From an uncultured Propionibacteriaceae bacterium (lineage in GTDB: Bacteria > Actinomycetota > Actinomycetes > Propionibacteriales > Propionibacteriaceae): DNA of 50,082 nt. The first letter of the stretch is position 1; the number at the start of each line of letters is the position of its first letter. A program made the position numbers and the translations under genes. The DNA lies in NCBI GenBank assembly GCA_945911015.1, contig CAMDZW010000027.1:1-50082 (forward strand), written 5' to 3'. Below, piece after piece: positions 9,241 to 17,678 of this stretch. The notes below the pieces were generated by a model. It was not told the origin of the DNA. It saw only the letters and a program-made list of their open reading frames with translations, and did not search any database.

Positions 9241-9750
9241 TCACAGGAACGCGAGAAGGATGGACAGGACGATGATCAGTCCGAGGACGCTCATCAGACC
9301 GACGAAGAAGCCCATTCCCTTGCGCGACTGCTTGACATGTCCGATGTTGCCGGTGGTGAACTGGTGCATCGGTGCGGCGTAGAACACCGGTACCACCTGG
9401 CCGGGTTGGACGTTGACGTCCAGCGCTGCCTGACCATAGGTGCGCATCCACTGGGCCTCGAGCTCGATGTGGAGCGGGCCAGCCGGGACGGGGATGTTCT
9501 GCAGGCCGTACTTGGTCGGTACGGGATAGCCGTTGAACCGAGCGTTCGGCACGATCATGCTCGAGGTCATCACGCTGCCCTGGATGGTCAGAGCAATCGC
9601 GCCCATCGCCTGCTGAGGCTGCGGATCCTGCGGGTACGGCTGCTGCGGATAGGCCTGCTGCGGCGAATACGGGCCTGACTGCTGCGGGCCTGACTGCTGC
9701 GGGTAGGGCTGTTGCGGATAGGGCTGCTGCCCGTACGGCTGTTGGGGCAT
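9241..9750 (-). CDS. Pro/Gln-rich membrane-anchored protein
   Basis: The protein has 169 residues. The first 48 are low-complexity repeats of YPQQ/QQPYP/SGPQQ type. A compact domain follows (about 50-135, with GAIALTIQGSVMTSSMIVPN and ELEAQWMRTYGQAAL). It ends with one transmembrane helix (GFFVGLMSVLGLIIVLSILL) and almost no tail. The likely arrangement is a tail-anchored protein with the domain in the cytosol, though topology is inferred only. I do not recognise a named family. The ATG at 9750 starts the repeat-rich region. Confidence 0.75.
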   Translation of the reverse strand: MPQQPYGQQPYPQQPYPQQSGPQQSGPYSPQQAYPQQPYPQDPQPQQAMGAIALTIQGSVMTSSMIVPNARFNGYPVPTKYGLQNIPVPAGPLHIELEAQWMRTYGQAALDVNVQPGQVVPVFYAAPMHQFTTGNIGHVKQSRKGMGFFVGLMSVLGLIIVLSILLAFL

Positions 9751-9827
9751 CTGACTCACGGGTCCGAGCCTAGTACTTCTGACCCGGACCCGAGAGTTCA
9801 ACTCGATGCACCACCAGTGCGGATGCT

Positions 9828-10019
9828 TCAGCTGAGAGCGTCAGAGGCGTTCTTGCCGGCATCCTTGACGTTCTCGCCCACCTGCTGGGACTTGGCCTTG
9901 GCCTGGTCGACCTTGCCTTCGGCTGCGAGCTTGTCGTTGTCGGTCACGTCGCCGACGGCCTCCTTGGCCTGTCCGGCGAGTTCTTCGGCCTTGTTGCGGG
10001 CCTTGTCGCTGACTCCCAT
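9828..10019 (-). CDS. CsbD family stress protein
   Basis: The protein has 63 residues, typical for CsbD. The pattern DKARNKAEELAGQAKEAVGD, followed by NDKLAAEGKVDQAKAKSQQ, is the family signature: Lys/Ala-rich amphipathic helices with a central GD. CsbD proteins are abundant under general stress and their molecular role is unknown. The ATG at 10019 starts directly at the conserved region; longer upstream frames have unrelated Arg/Ser-rich composition. Confidence 0.9.
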   Translation of the reverse strand: MGVSDKARNKAEELAGQAKEAVGDVTDNDKLAAEGKVDQAKAKSQQVGENVKDAGKNASDALS

Positions 10020-10140
10020 GGTCATTCCTTCCATCTCGCGCTCACCATAGTGACGAGCGCTGTGCCTGTGGTGCGGGATGGCAGAGCTGCGATTGCTTCC
10101 TCTGCCCGGTTGACGTCGAGGCTTGCTCCCGGCCCTTCGG

Positions 10141-10356
10141 TCACACGTCCTCGGCTGATCGTGCCTTGCCGGAGAGCCCAAGATTGGCGATCGTCACCAG
10201 TGCAGAGATTCCCACCACCACATAGATGACCCGCGAAACGACAGAGCCTTCGCCGAAGATGGCGTCGACGAGGTTGAACTCGAACGCTCCCACCAGTCCC
10301 CAATTGACACCGCCGATGATCGTGAGCACCGTGGCGACACGGACAATCCAGATCAT
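10141..10356 (-). CDS. DUF378 family small membrane protein
   Basis: The protein has 71 residues and two transmembrane helices. The first contains the family core VATVLTIIGGVNWGLVGAF, then a short polar link with NLVDAIFG, then IYVVVGISALVTI. This is DUF378, an inner-membrane family of unknown role often linked to stress genes. The start is set by GAAGGG just upstream. It begins only 2 bases after the stop of the next gene upstream (10359-10622), so the two form one transcription unit. Confidence 0.88.
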   Translation of the reverse strand: MIWIVRVATVLTIIGGVNWGLVGAFEFNLVDAIFGEGSVVSRVIYVVVGISALVTIANLGLSGKARSAEDV

Positions 10357-10358
10357 GA

Positions 10359-10622
10359 TCAGCCCTTCTCGTTCTTGAGCGCGATCCCCAGAGCGAGGAA
10401 AGTGGGCGCCCACTGGCCGATGAAGATGCCCCACCGGTCAGACTGCGACTTGCTGTCGTCCTTCTTGTTGCGCGAGATCAGCCAGGACACCAGCGAGATC
10501 CCAATCGACAGGAGCCCGGCCGTGTACGCGTGGCCGCTGCGAACCCCCATCCTCGACAGGCTCTGGACCGGGTTCCAGGCGGTCGCCTCGACGACGTCCT
10601 CAACATCCTTCTTGCCCACCAT
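10359..10622 (-). CDS. Small two-helix membrane protein, unknown
   Basis: The protein has 87 residues. A polar N-terminus (VGKKDVEDVVEATAWNPVQS) precedes a hydrophobic stretch (AGLLSIGISLVSWLI), a charged loop (SRNKKDDSKSQSDRW) and a second hydrophobic stretch (IFIGQWAPTFLALGIAL). I do not recognise a family. It is followed after 2 bases by the DUF378 gene, so both membrane proteins are probably made together. Confidence 0.75.
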   Translation of the reverse strand: MVGKKDVEDVVEATAWNPVQSLSRMGVRSGHAYTAGLLSIGISLVSWLISRNKKDDSKSQSDRWGIFIGQWAPTFLALGIALKNEKG

Positions 10623-10727
10623 CAGTCCTGCTCCTTCCTCGAAGGCAAACTGCCCTCACTGGTAGGACGAGATGAGTTCGGGGATCGTCACATGTCGGGG
10701 TCAGTTACTTGCCCAGCGCAGACACGC

Positions 10728-10760
10728 AGGCCGACCGGTGTTGGGATCACCGGTCGGCCT
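10728..10760 (-). terminator. Perfect 13-bp hairpin ending the carbohydrate operon
   Basis: The arms AGGCCGACCGGTG (10728-10740) and CACCGGTCGGCCT (10748-10760) are exact reverse complements around a 7-base loop. The hairpin begins 10 bases past the stop of the heparinase-like gene on the minus strand, so it is best read as that operon's terminator. Confidence 0.88.
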
Positions 10761-10770
10761 GGGGATCGGG

Positions 10771-13347
10771 TCACACGGTCTGGTGGGCGACGGTGTCGAT
10801 GACGAAGGTGTGCTCACCGCTCCATTCGGTGAACGGCACGAACTCCATCCGGGAACTGCCGTCGGAGCTGATCGAGAAGCCGGGGTCACCGGCGATCTCG
10901 ACACCATGGGCCGTCACAGCGGTGATGCGGTACCCGTGGGTCTTTCCGTTCGGGTGGGTGACGATCATCGTCCGCCCGACCATCGTCTCGTCGACAGCCT
11001 CATCGAGGACAAACCCGTCGACGTCGTCCCCCACCACGGCCCGCAGCGTCTGCTGCACCGTTCCAGTGGTGAAGCCATCGCCGGAAAGGCTGATGTCGCC
11101 ATGAGTCAGCGAGGAACCGCCGATCAGCGTCATCTCGGTGACGCTGTCACCGACCAGACGCACATGGGCCAACCGACCGTCCATGCTCACACCGGCGGCT
11201 GACAGGCTCCCCGGTTCGAGCGCGCTGAGCACCACGTCGGTGCGATCTCCTGACCGGACAGCGACAGCCACTCCGCCCGGGGCATCGCCACTGACCTCGA
11301 GACGTTCGACGCTCAGGGCGGGATCGTCGTCGGCCAGATGCGGAGCGATCACGGTGATGAAGGTGCTGTCCAGGTCCTCCCCCTCACGTCGCACCACCGA
11401 CACAGGATTGGTCCACTTCTCTGCCTCGTCGTTGGTGTCGAGTTCCTGGCCGACCATGCGCGTGCCGCGTAGTGACTTCGCGGTGCCGAGGAAGTGTTCA
11501 ACTGGACCGTCGACCAGACCGACAACTGCGGCACCCGATCCGGGGCTGCCATCGGTCAGGGTCGTCTCCAATCGCAGGTCGTACCGGCCGTCGACCTCGC
11601 CTCGGGACACATCGTTGACGAAGATGTAGCCGTAGTAGTGACCTTCGGCGCTGCCGGTCTGGTTCTCCCGCTCCGGCTCGACGACCTTGACCCCCTCGGG
11701 GACCAGATAGGGCCCGTACGGGCTCAGCTCGGTGCTGGTGACGAAGGTCGCGTCCCGGTTGGCATCCCCGTGGAGGGAGTATTCATGTCGGCTGCCACCC
11801 CTGACCCGGAACAGGTCGAGCACGACGCTGCCGGTCTGTGGACCGGACCCGATCTCCCAGACCTCACGGGTGTAGAGATCCGTGGTCGGATAGGCATTGG
11901 GATCGCTGGCCCTGATGACTCCGAGGTCGGCTCCCAACTCCTGCGGGGTCACCATCAGGTCGAGATTGCCACCGTCGACAGCCGCATCCTGGTCGATGTC
12001 GGCACCGTCGACGACGACCGTGTTGTGGCCGAGTGCCGAGCGAGTGCGGAAGGAGAACCTGGTGTGGGTGTATCCGATGTCGGGGAACAGTTCCTGTCCT
12101 GCTCCCCAGTGCACCAGACTCAACGCGGCACGGTCATGGTGCAGGACCTTCGGGGTGAAGGTCAGCCAGGTCTGGGAGGGACCGTACGGGTTCGATCCAT
12201 CCGGATCGCGGGACAGCCGGGCCACCCCGGCTCCAGCCAGCAGAAGACTTCCCTCGCTCAAATCGGGCTCCTCGACCACATCGGCCGGCCAGGTGTCGTC
12301 CAGGGGAAACAGGTGCCCATCGGGGTAGACCAGACGGTTCGGGATGTGCCACACCGTGCTCAGGGTGGGCAGATCCTGAGTGATGTCGAGATCGTCGTAG
12401 CGATCGCCCGTACGCGGTGACAGGTAGCCCTCCGGGTCGGTCCACCCGGCGATGCGTTCCAACACCGAGTCGAGGCCGATCAACGACATCTGGTGGTAGG
12501 AAACCGTTGTCTCCTTGAAGAATCCGTCGAAATGGAAGGTTCCGGCCACGAAGGCGGTGATCCATTCGACGGCTTCGTGGATGTAGTCCGGCTCATTGAT
12601 GGCCGGAGCAAATGCGGCCAACCCGGTGATGGCTTGTGGCTCATTGTTGTGCAGGATCCAGGGGAACGCCCGGTACCACTGCACCGATGGTCGGATCATG
12701 TCGTTGACGATCCGGTCACCCACGTCGATTCCGACTTCGTCGCTGAGCACGTCGAGGGCATCGGTGTCGTTGACGATGACCAGGGCATCAGCGATGTGAC
12801 GCATGACGACCAGGTCCGAGGACGACCAGCGTGCCCAGTAACCACCCCACCAGTAGTGCGGTGGCGTCGACGACGGCTCGATGATGGTGTTGTACCACGG
12901 GTACTCAAGCGTCTGGACCGACCGCTCGTACTTCTCGGTGAGGGCCAACAGCAGACGGGCTGCGCCGAGGGGATCGGTCTGGGCGAGTTCGACCAACTTT
13001 CCCATCACGTGGCCGCGCTGGTAGAACCAGACCCCCGGGGTGAAGAAGTACCGTTTGCCGTCGTCGTCCTCGTGGTACGGATAGGACACCGTCTCCCCAA
13101 AGGTGTTGGTGACGGTCAGTTCCTTGTCCTCGGGATACTGCTCATTGGGCCAGGCCTCTCCGTCGTGGACGTCGCGCAGGATGTCGGGTTCGTCCACGCT
13201 CCAGGTGTAGAGACGATCCGGGTGAAGGCTCGATCGGGTCGGCAGTCCGACGAACCGGTAGCCCATGTAGTCCGGCAACAGGTCCAACAGGAACTGGACC
13301 TCGTCCGATGCCGGTGCTGGGGTGACCTTCGTGGTGGGTTCTGACAT
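10771..13347 (-). CDS. Heparinase II/III-like polysaccharide lyase family protein
   Basis: The protein has 858 residues. The first half is an alpha-rich toroid, with PWYNTIIEPSSTPPHYWWGG, WILHNNEPQAITGL and FFKETTVSYHQMSLIG, where the Tyr-His pair is a candidate catalytic element. The second half is the beta-sandwich typical of heparinase II/III proteins, with RSALGHNTVVVDG and RHEYSLHGDANRD. Such enzymes cleave uronic-acid-containing chains by beta-elimination. No signal peptide is visible, so it probably acts in the cytosol on imported oligosaccharides. The ATG at 13347 has AGGGAGG 6 bases upstream. It is the last gene of the operon. Confidence 0.82.
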   Translation of the reverse strand: MSEPTTKVTPAPASDEVQFLLDLLPDYMGYRFVGLPTRSSLHPDRLYTWSVDEPDILRDVHDGEAWPNEQYPEDKELTVTNTFGETVSYPYHEDDDGKRYFFTPGVWFYQRGHVMGKLVELAQTDPLGAARLLLALTEKYERSVQTLEYPWYNTIIEPSSTPPHYWWGGYWARWSSSDLVVMRHIADALVIVNDTDALDVLSDEVGIDVGDRIVNDMIRPSVQWYRAFPWILHNNEPQAITGLAAFAPAINEPDYIHEAVEWITAFVAGTFHFDGFFKETTVSYHQMSLIGLDSVLERIAGWTDPEGYLSPRTGDRYDDLDITQDLPTLSTVWHIPNRLVYPDGHLFPLDDTWPADVVEEPDLSEGSLLLAGAGVARLSRDPDGSNPYGPSQTWLTFTPKVLHHDRAALSLVHWGAGQELFPDIGYTHTRFSFRTRSALGHNTVVVDGADIDQDAAVDGGNLDLMVTPQELGADLGVIRASDPNAYPTTDLYTREVWEIGSGPQTGSVVLDLFRVRGGSRHEYSLHGDANRDATFVTSTELSPYGPYLVPEGVKVVEPERENQTGSAEGHYYGYIFVNDVSRGEVDGRYDLRLETTLTDGSPGSGAAVVGLVDGPVEHFLGTAKSLRGTRMVGQELDTNDEAEKWTNPVSVVRREGEDLDSTFITVIAPHLADDDPALSVERLEVSGDAPGGVAVAVRSGDRTDVVLSALEPGSLSAAGVSMDGRLAHVRLVGDSVTEMTLIGGSSLTHGDISLSGDGFTTGTVQQTLRAVVGDDVDGFVLDEAVDETMVGRTMIVTHPNGKTHGYRITAVTAHGVEIAGDPGFSISSDGSSRMEFVPFTEWSGEHTFVIDTVAHQTV

Positions 13348-13490
13348 CACTGACCTCCCTGGTTGATGTGCGCAATGCCGGACCGGATGAGCGCGTCACG
13401 GTCGGTGGTGATGACCGTGCGAGGGGGCAGTTCCCGCCCCGATGCCGGCCGTTGATCGACCAACCGGATCTGGTAGAGCCCATTGGTCAG
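13347..13490 (-). other. Out-of-frame extension of the CBM9-like gene (probable frameshift)
   Basis: In the -1 frame relative to the end of the upstream gene, an uninterrupted stretch reads PLTNGLYQIRLVDQRPASG, then RELPPRTVITTDRDALIRSG and IAHINQGGQ-stop. It looks like the missing C-terminal strands of the CBM9-like protein. Its TGA overlaps the heparinase ATG as TGATG, the same coupling used between the Gfo/Idh and permease genes. A short indel near 13487-13490 (in CAGCCCCGCTGA) would restore a continuous gene. Confidence 0.6.
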
Positions 13491-14479
13491 CGGGGCTGAT
13501 GGGTGATCGGCACGATGATCCGCCCGTCACGACTCACCGCGGTGGTGTCCACGCGCTGCCACGGAGCACCGGGCGCCTTCCACTCAACGGTGAACCTCGC
13601 CCGACCGGGCAACGCGTCGGCCGGGATGACCAGTTCCTTCTCGGTGAAGCTGACCCAGTTGAGCTGCACCTCAGCCGCCGGGTCGACCAGCTGGGTGCTG
13701 TCGGTCGGGTCGGTCCAGACTCCGGCCAGGTGGACACTGCCGAGGCAGGCTTCATTGGCGACGAAGGCACGGACCAGGTGGGCCCCACCGAAGTAGAGGT
13801 CGGTGCCGCGACGGACCGGTGTCCAACTGCTCATCGGCCGGGTCTGCATCCGGTGCTGGGCGAGCAGATTGACCCGCCATTCCGCACCCTGATCGGGATT
13901 CGGGTTTCCGATCCGGTCGAGCGGGATGGTGATCTCTGCCGTCACCACACCTGCATCGGCGTCGATGGTGCGGACTGGATCGAGGCCTTCGACCAAGGTC
14001 CCACCGGGACCGTAGTCCTTGGGATGTGCGCGGTCGTCGGTGCTGATCTGGATCGGGATGTGGTGGTAGTTCCAGCCGTCCGGCCCGGTCGCCACCAGGA
14101 AGTCGACCACAGTGAGGGTGTCCCAGTGGTCGGGGTCGGTCCACCGCAGACCGAGATGGATCGCAGCATCGTCGTACAGCAGGAATCCGGTGAGTTGCTG
14201 CTCGATGGGCGTGTGGGTGAACATCACGCGGAAGTCGTCCAGCCGGGCGGCCCGTTCCCACAACGGATCGTCCAGCTGTCCTGACAACACCGGTGGTCGA
14301 GGCGCCTTGGGCACGACCATCCAGCGGTTCAGGTGGATCTCGGCCGCCACGCTGCTCGGCGGTGGTGCCGCAGCGGCGGTCAACACGGTGGGGGGCAGCA
14401 CCGTGGATGGCAGTCCATCGGCAGCCAGGAATGGCGCCGCGGCGACTGGGCTCAGGGCGAGCAGGGTACGTCGCTTCAT
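13487..14479 (-). CDS. Secreted CBM9-like carbohydrate-binding protein (truncated by frameshift)
   Basis: The protein has 330 residues as read. The N-terminus MKRRTLLALSPVAAAPFLAA is an export signal, possibly Tat. The body has the family 9 carbohydrate-binding pattern: PPVLSGQLDDPLWERAARLD (early WxxA block), TGFLLYDDAAIHLGLRWTDP, TAEITIPLDRIG and WRVNLLAQHRM. It would bind sugars at the cell surface or outside the cell. The ATG at 14479 has AAGGAGAG upstream. The stop at 13487 appears premature, because the -1 frame continues with plausible sequence to the next start codon. It sits 44 bp after the Gfo/Idh gene in the operon. Confidence 0.75.
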   Translation of the reverse strand: MKRRTLLALSPVAAAPFLAADGLPSTVLPPTVLTAAAAPPPSSVAAEIHLNRWMVVPKAPRPPVLSGQLDDPLWERAARLDDFRVMFTHTPIEQQLTGFLLYDDAAIHLGLRWTDPDHWDTLTVVDFLVATGPDGWNYHHIPIQISTDDRAHPKDYGPGGTLVEGLDPVRTIDADAGVVTAEITIPLDRIGNPNPDQGAEWRVNLLAQHRMQTRPMSSWTPVRRGTDLYFGGAHLVRAFVANEACLGSVHLAGVWTDPTDSTQLVDPAAEVQLNWVSFTEKELVIPADALPGRARFTVEWKAPGAPWQRVDTTAVSRDGRIIVPITHQPR

Positions 14480-14523
14480 CTTCTCTCCTTTGAGTTCGGG
14501 TACGGGCGGGGTCGCCCGACCTG

Positions 14524-15828
14524 TCAGTTGTCGTGCAGCTCGGCCAGCTCGACCCACCTCGCTTCGAGTCGTCCCTGTTCTGCGGCAAACCCGGCCAGAT
14601 GCCCGTGGATCGAGTCCGACAGTGCCGTGGTCGACAAGCTCGGTTCACCACCCCGCAACAGCTCGATGAAATCGGCGACCAACCGGAGGTCTCCCCCACC
14701 GTGACCGTGCCCGGCGTACTTGGCAGAATCCGCTGGCGCGGCGACCGACACGTTCTCCACGACCGCCTTGGCCTCGTCGGCGCAGAATCGACGCACGGTG
14801 AAGCGTTCGTCGGACAGCGAGCCGAAGATTTCTCCTTGGGTGCCGACGATGTGGATGGTGCGGCCACTGCGAGCCGCTGTGCCGGTCAGTGTCAGATTGC
14901 CGACGGTGCCGTTGTCGAACTCGACCACCACCCCTTGCCGGTCGGCCACATCGTTGTCGCTGCGCCACACACACCGACCGAACGGATTGTCCCCCGCCAA
15001 TGACTCCAACTTCTGTTGTGTCGTGGGCTCGGGCCCGAGGTGCTCGATGCTTTCGAACGGGTAGAAGTCATGCAGTCCCAGCTCCACGTACAACCGCTTG
15101 GCCGAGTAGGGACAGGCCTGTTCGATCCGGCAGTCGACCAGGCACTTCTTGCCGGACCCGGTCGGAGCATTCTCCTCCCGGAACCAGGACCGCGAGCCAG
15201 TGCTGGTGGCTCGGATGGGTCGTCCCGGCGCTGCAAGCCACGACATCAGATCCATGTCATGGCTGGACTTTGCCATCAGGAAGGACGAGCCACACTCGGC
15301 CTGCCTGCGCCATCGGCCCCGTACGTAGCTGGTCGCCATGTGACTGTACGAGACGTGTTCGGCCAGGTCGAGGGAGGTCACCTGGCCGATCTCGCCGGCG
15401 GTCACCCGTTCCTTGATGTGGGCGTAGAAGGGCGCGTGCCGTAGCACGTGGCAGACCACGACCAGCCGTCCCAGCTCATCAGCCCGGCGATGCAGAGCCA
15501 TCATGCCGGCCGGCTCGAGTGCGATGGGTTTCTCCAGCAGCAGGTCGTAACCGCGCTCGATCAGATCCAACGAGGTCGGGATGTGGACGGCATCCATGGT
15601 GCCGTTGATCGCTGCGCGGCCCAGAGGTTCGGCCGGCAGATCCGTGACGTAGTCGTACTGCCGTTCGGATGGGATCGCGAACCGCTCGGCCGCAGCCAAC
15701 CGTCGTATGGGATCGGGGTCGACCACGGCGACCACTCGAGCCAATGCCGGGTTCTGCTCGACGTAGTCGGCATAGCCCAGAGTTCGGTGTCCCAGCCCTA
15801 CCAGGACCAGATCGATCGGTTCGGTCAT
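14524..15828 (-). CDS. Gfo/Idh/MocA family oxidoreductase
   Basis: The protein has 434 residues. The N-terminal Rossmann fold (LVLVGLGHRTLGYADYVEQN, with VVAVVDPDPIRR) and the conserved EKP in LLLEKPIALEP are the family hallmarks. VCHVLRHAPFYAHIK and SHDMDLMSWL lie in the catalytic domain. Such enzymes use NAD(P) to oxidise or reduce sugars or sugar acids, or in GH109 to hydrolyse glycosides; which one applies is not readable. The start ATG overlaps the stop of the permease gene (TGATG), indicating translational coupling. Confidence 0.9.
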   Translation of the reverse strand: MTEPIDLVLVGLGHRTLGYADYVEQNPALARVVAVVDPDPIRRLAAAERFAIPSERQYDYVTDLPAEPLGRAAINGTMDAVHIPTSLDLIERGYDLLLEKPIALEPAGMMALHRRADELGRLVVVCHVLRHAPFYAHIKERVTAGEIGQVTSLDLAEHVSYSHMATSYVRGRWRRQAECGSSFLMAKSSHDMDLMSWLAAPGRPIRATSTGSRSWFREENAPTGSGKKCLVDCRIEQACPYSAKRLYVELGLHDFYPFESIEHLGPEPTTQQKLESLAGDNPFGRCVWRSDNDVADRQGVVVEFDNGTVGNLTLTGTAARSGRTIHIVGTQGEIFGSLSDERFTVRRFCADEAKAVVENVSVAAPADSAKYAGHGHGGGDLRLVADFIELLRGGEPSLSTTALSDSIHGHLAGFAAEQGRLEARWVELAELHDN

Positions 15829-16694
15829 CAGCCCTTCACGGCACCTTTCATTCCGTCCATGATCTGGCGTTGCAGGATGAGGAAGACGATCACGATCGGG
15901 ATGATCGAGGCGACTGACCCAGCCGCCAGGGATCGTTCGTCGGAGCTGCCGATTCCTGCCAGGTAGGCGATTCCGAGCGCAATCGGATACTTGGACTCGT
16001 CATTCAGGACGACCAACGGCCAGAGGAAGCTGTTCCAGACATTGACAAAGCCGAAGATCATCACGATCGCCAAGGAGGGTCGCACCGCGGGCACCATCAC
16101 CCGGCTGAAGATCTGCCATTCATTGGCGCCGTCGATGCGCGCTGCCTCCCGCAGCTCGGTCGGCACTCCAGCAAAGGCCTGCCGCATGATGAGGCAGCCG
16201 AAGGCCGACAGCAGACTCGGCAGGATGACACCGAGGTAGCCGTTGGTGATGCCGAGGTCACTGGCGACCAGGTAGCGCGGGATCAGCATCACCTCGGCAG
16301 GTAGGAACATCGTCCCCAACACCATGATGAAGAAGATGTTGCGACCGCGGAAGCGCAGGGCGCCGAAGGCATAGCCGGCCAACAGGCAGACCAGCGCGCT
16401 GAGCGGCACGATGGTGACGGCGTAGATGATCGAATTGCCCATGTACTTGAGCAAGGGCACGGCGCGGAAGGCCTCACGGAAGGAGTCCATGGAGGGTGGG
16501 CGCGGGATCAGGTCCGGCGGGAAGCCGAAGAGGTCCTGGCTGAGCGGTTTGAGGGCCGAGCTGGCCAGGATCACGAACGGGGCGATGAAGCCGAGCGCGA
16601 TCAGGCTGAGTACGACGTACAGCACACCGTCGCCGACGATGCGGTACCAGTTGCGTCTGCGGGCGCGCAGTCGTTGGGTGGTCACGGTTGACAT
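15828..16694 (-). CDS. Carbohydrate ABC transporter permease, MalG type
   Basis: The protein has 288 residues and six predicted helices, starting with a basic N-terminus before GVLYVVLSLIALGFIAPFVI. The ATPase-contact loop EAARIDGANEWQIFSRVMVP is the EAA motif of CUT1 permeases. It forms the inner-membrane channel with the adjacent MalF-type permease. The start ATG at 16694 lies 13 bp after the preceding stop. No ATPase gene is present, which fits systems that share an MsmK-like ATPase encoded elsewhere. Confidence 0.93.
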   Translation of the reverse strand: MSTVTTQRLRARRRNWYRIVGDGVLYVVLSLIALGFIAPFVILASSALKPLSQDLFGFPPDLIPRPPSMDSFREAFRAVPLLKYMGNSIIYAVTIVPLSALVCLLAGYAFGALRFRGRNIFFIMVLGTMFLPAEVMLIPRYLVASDLGITNGYLGVILPSLLSAFGCLIMRQAFAGVPTELREAARIDGANEWQIFSRVMVPAVRPSLAIVMIFGFVNVWNSFLWPLVVLNDESKYPIALGIAYLAGIGSSDERSLAAGSVASIIPIVIVFLILQRQIMDGMKGAVKG

Positions 16695-16707
16695 GGGCTC
16701 GCTCCGT

Positions 16708-17661
16708 TCACGACGTCGCAAAACGCTTGGACCGGGACACGGCGTAGTTGCCGACTGCCATCAGGATCAGAACGATCCACAGCACCAAGGAGATGGCGCT
16801 GGCGTATCCCATCTGGAACTGTTCGAAGGCCAGGGACCAGATGTAGTACCCCAGCGACAGGGTGGAGTCGGCCGGCCCACCGGCGGTCAGCACGTAGACC
16901 GAGGTGAAGATCTGGGTGGCATCCTGCATCTCGAGGGTCAAGGTGACCAGGATGAACGGCACCATGAGCGGCACTGTGATGTGACGCAGCCGCTGGATCG
17001 GCCCGGCACCGTCGATCTTGGCTGACTCGTAGAGGTCTGCCGAGATCGCCTGAAGGCCGGCGAGATAGATCAGCATGTACGAGCCCATGCTCTTCCAGCC
17101 CTCGACCAGGATGATCGCCCAGATCGAGGTGCGCTGGTCGAGCAGGAACTGGATCGGTTGGTCCACGATCCCGATGCTGGTGAGGGCCCAGTTGAGGATG
17201 CCGAGGTCGTGGAAGACATAACGCCAGGCGACCGCCACGGCCACCATGGAGGTGACCACCGGCAGGTAGTACATGAATCGGAAGATCCCGATGGCCCGCA
17301 GCTTCTGGTTCAGCAGCACGGCCAGCAGTAGCGGAACAACCACGGTCAGGGGCAACAACCCGATCAGGTAGACCAGCGAGTTGAGCGCGGCTCGTCGCAG
17401 ACGTGGATCGTTGACCATGTGGACGAAGTTGTCCCACCAGACGAAGACGGTTGGGTTGACGATCGAGTAGTCGTAGAAGGCCAACTGCAGGGCCAGGACT
17501 GCAGGCCAGGCGAAGAAGACGACGAACAGCATCATCACCGGCACCAGGAACAGATAGGGCACGAACCAGTGGAACTCACGCAGCTTGGCACGTTTGCGTG
17601 GCTGGGCGGTGGACACGTCGGGGCCGGCTGGTCCCCGACGCGTCGAGGTGGCTACAGACAT
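16708..17661 (-). CDS. Carbohydrate ABC transporter permease, MalF/UgpA type
   Basis: The protein has 317 residues. A long basic cytosolic N-terminus precedes WFVPYLFLVPVMMLFVVFF, and six helices follow. The EAA loop is visible as YESAKIDGAGPIQRLRHITV. It pairs with the MalG-type permease encoded just downstream to form the channel of a CUT1 sugar importer whose binding protein is encoded 17 bp upstream. Confidence 0.93.
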   Translation of the reverse strand: MSVATSTRRGPAGPDVSTAQPRKRAKLREFHWFVPYLFLVPVMMLFVVFFAWPAVLALQLAFYDYSIVNPTVFVWWDNFVHMVNDPRLRRAALNSLVYLIGLLPLTVVVPLLLAVLLNQKLRAIGIFRFMYYLPVVTSMVAVAVAWRYVFHDLGILNWALTSIGIVDQPIQFLLDQRTSIWAIILVEGWKSMGSYMLIYLAGLQAISADLYESAKIDGAGPIQRLRHITVPLMVPFILVTLTLEMQDATQIFTSVYVLTAGGPADSTLSLGYYIWSLAFEQFQMGYASAISLVLWIVLILMAVGNYAVSRSKRFATS

Positions 17662-17678
17662 TGGTGTACGTCTGATCT

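Noticed and set aside
13483..13495. Programmed frameshift in the CBM9-like gene
   Set aside because: The site CAGCCCCGC is not a canonical slippery heptamer, and I see no obvious downstream pseudoknot. Mutation or sequencing error is favoured.
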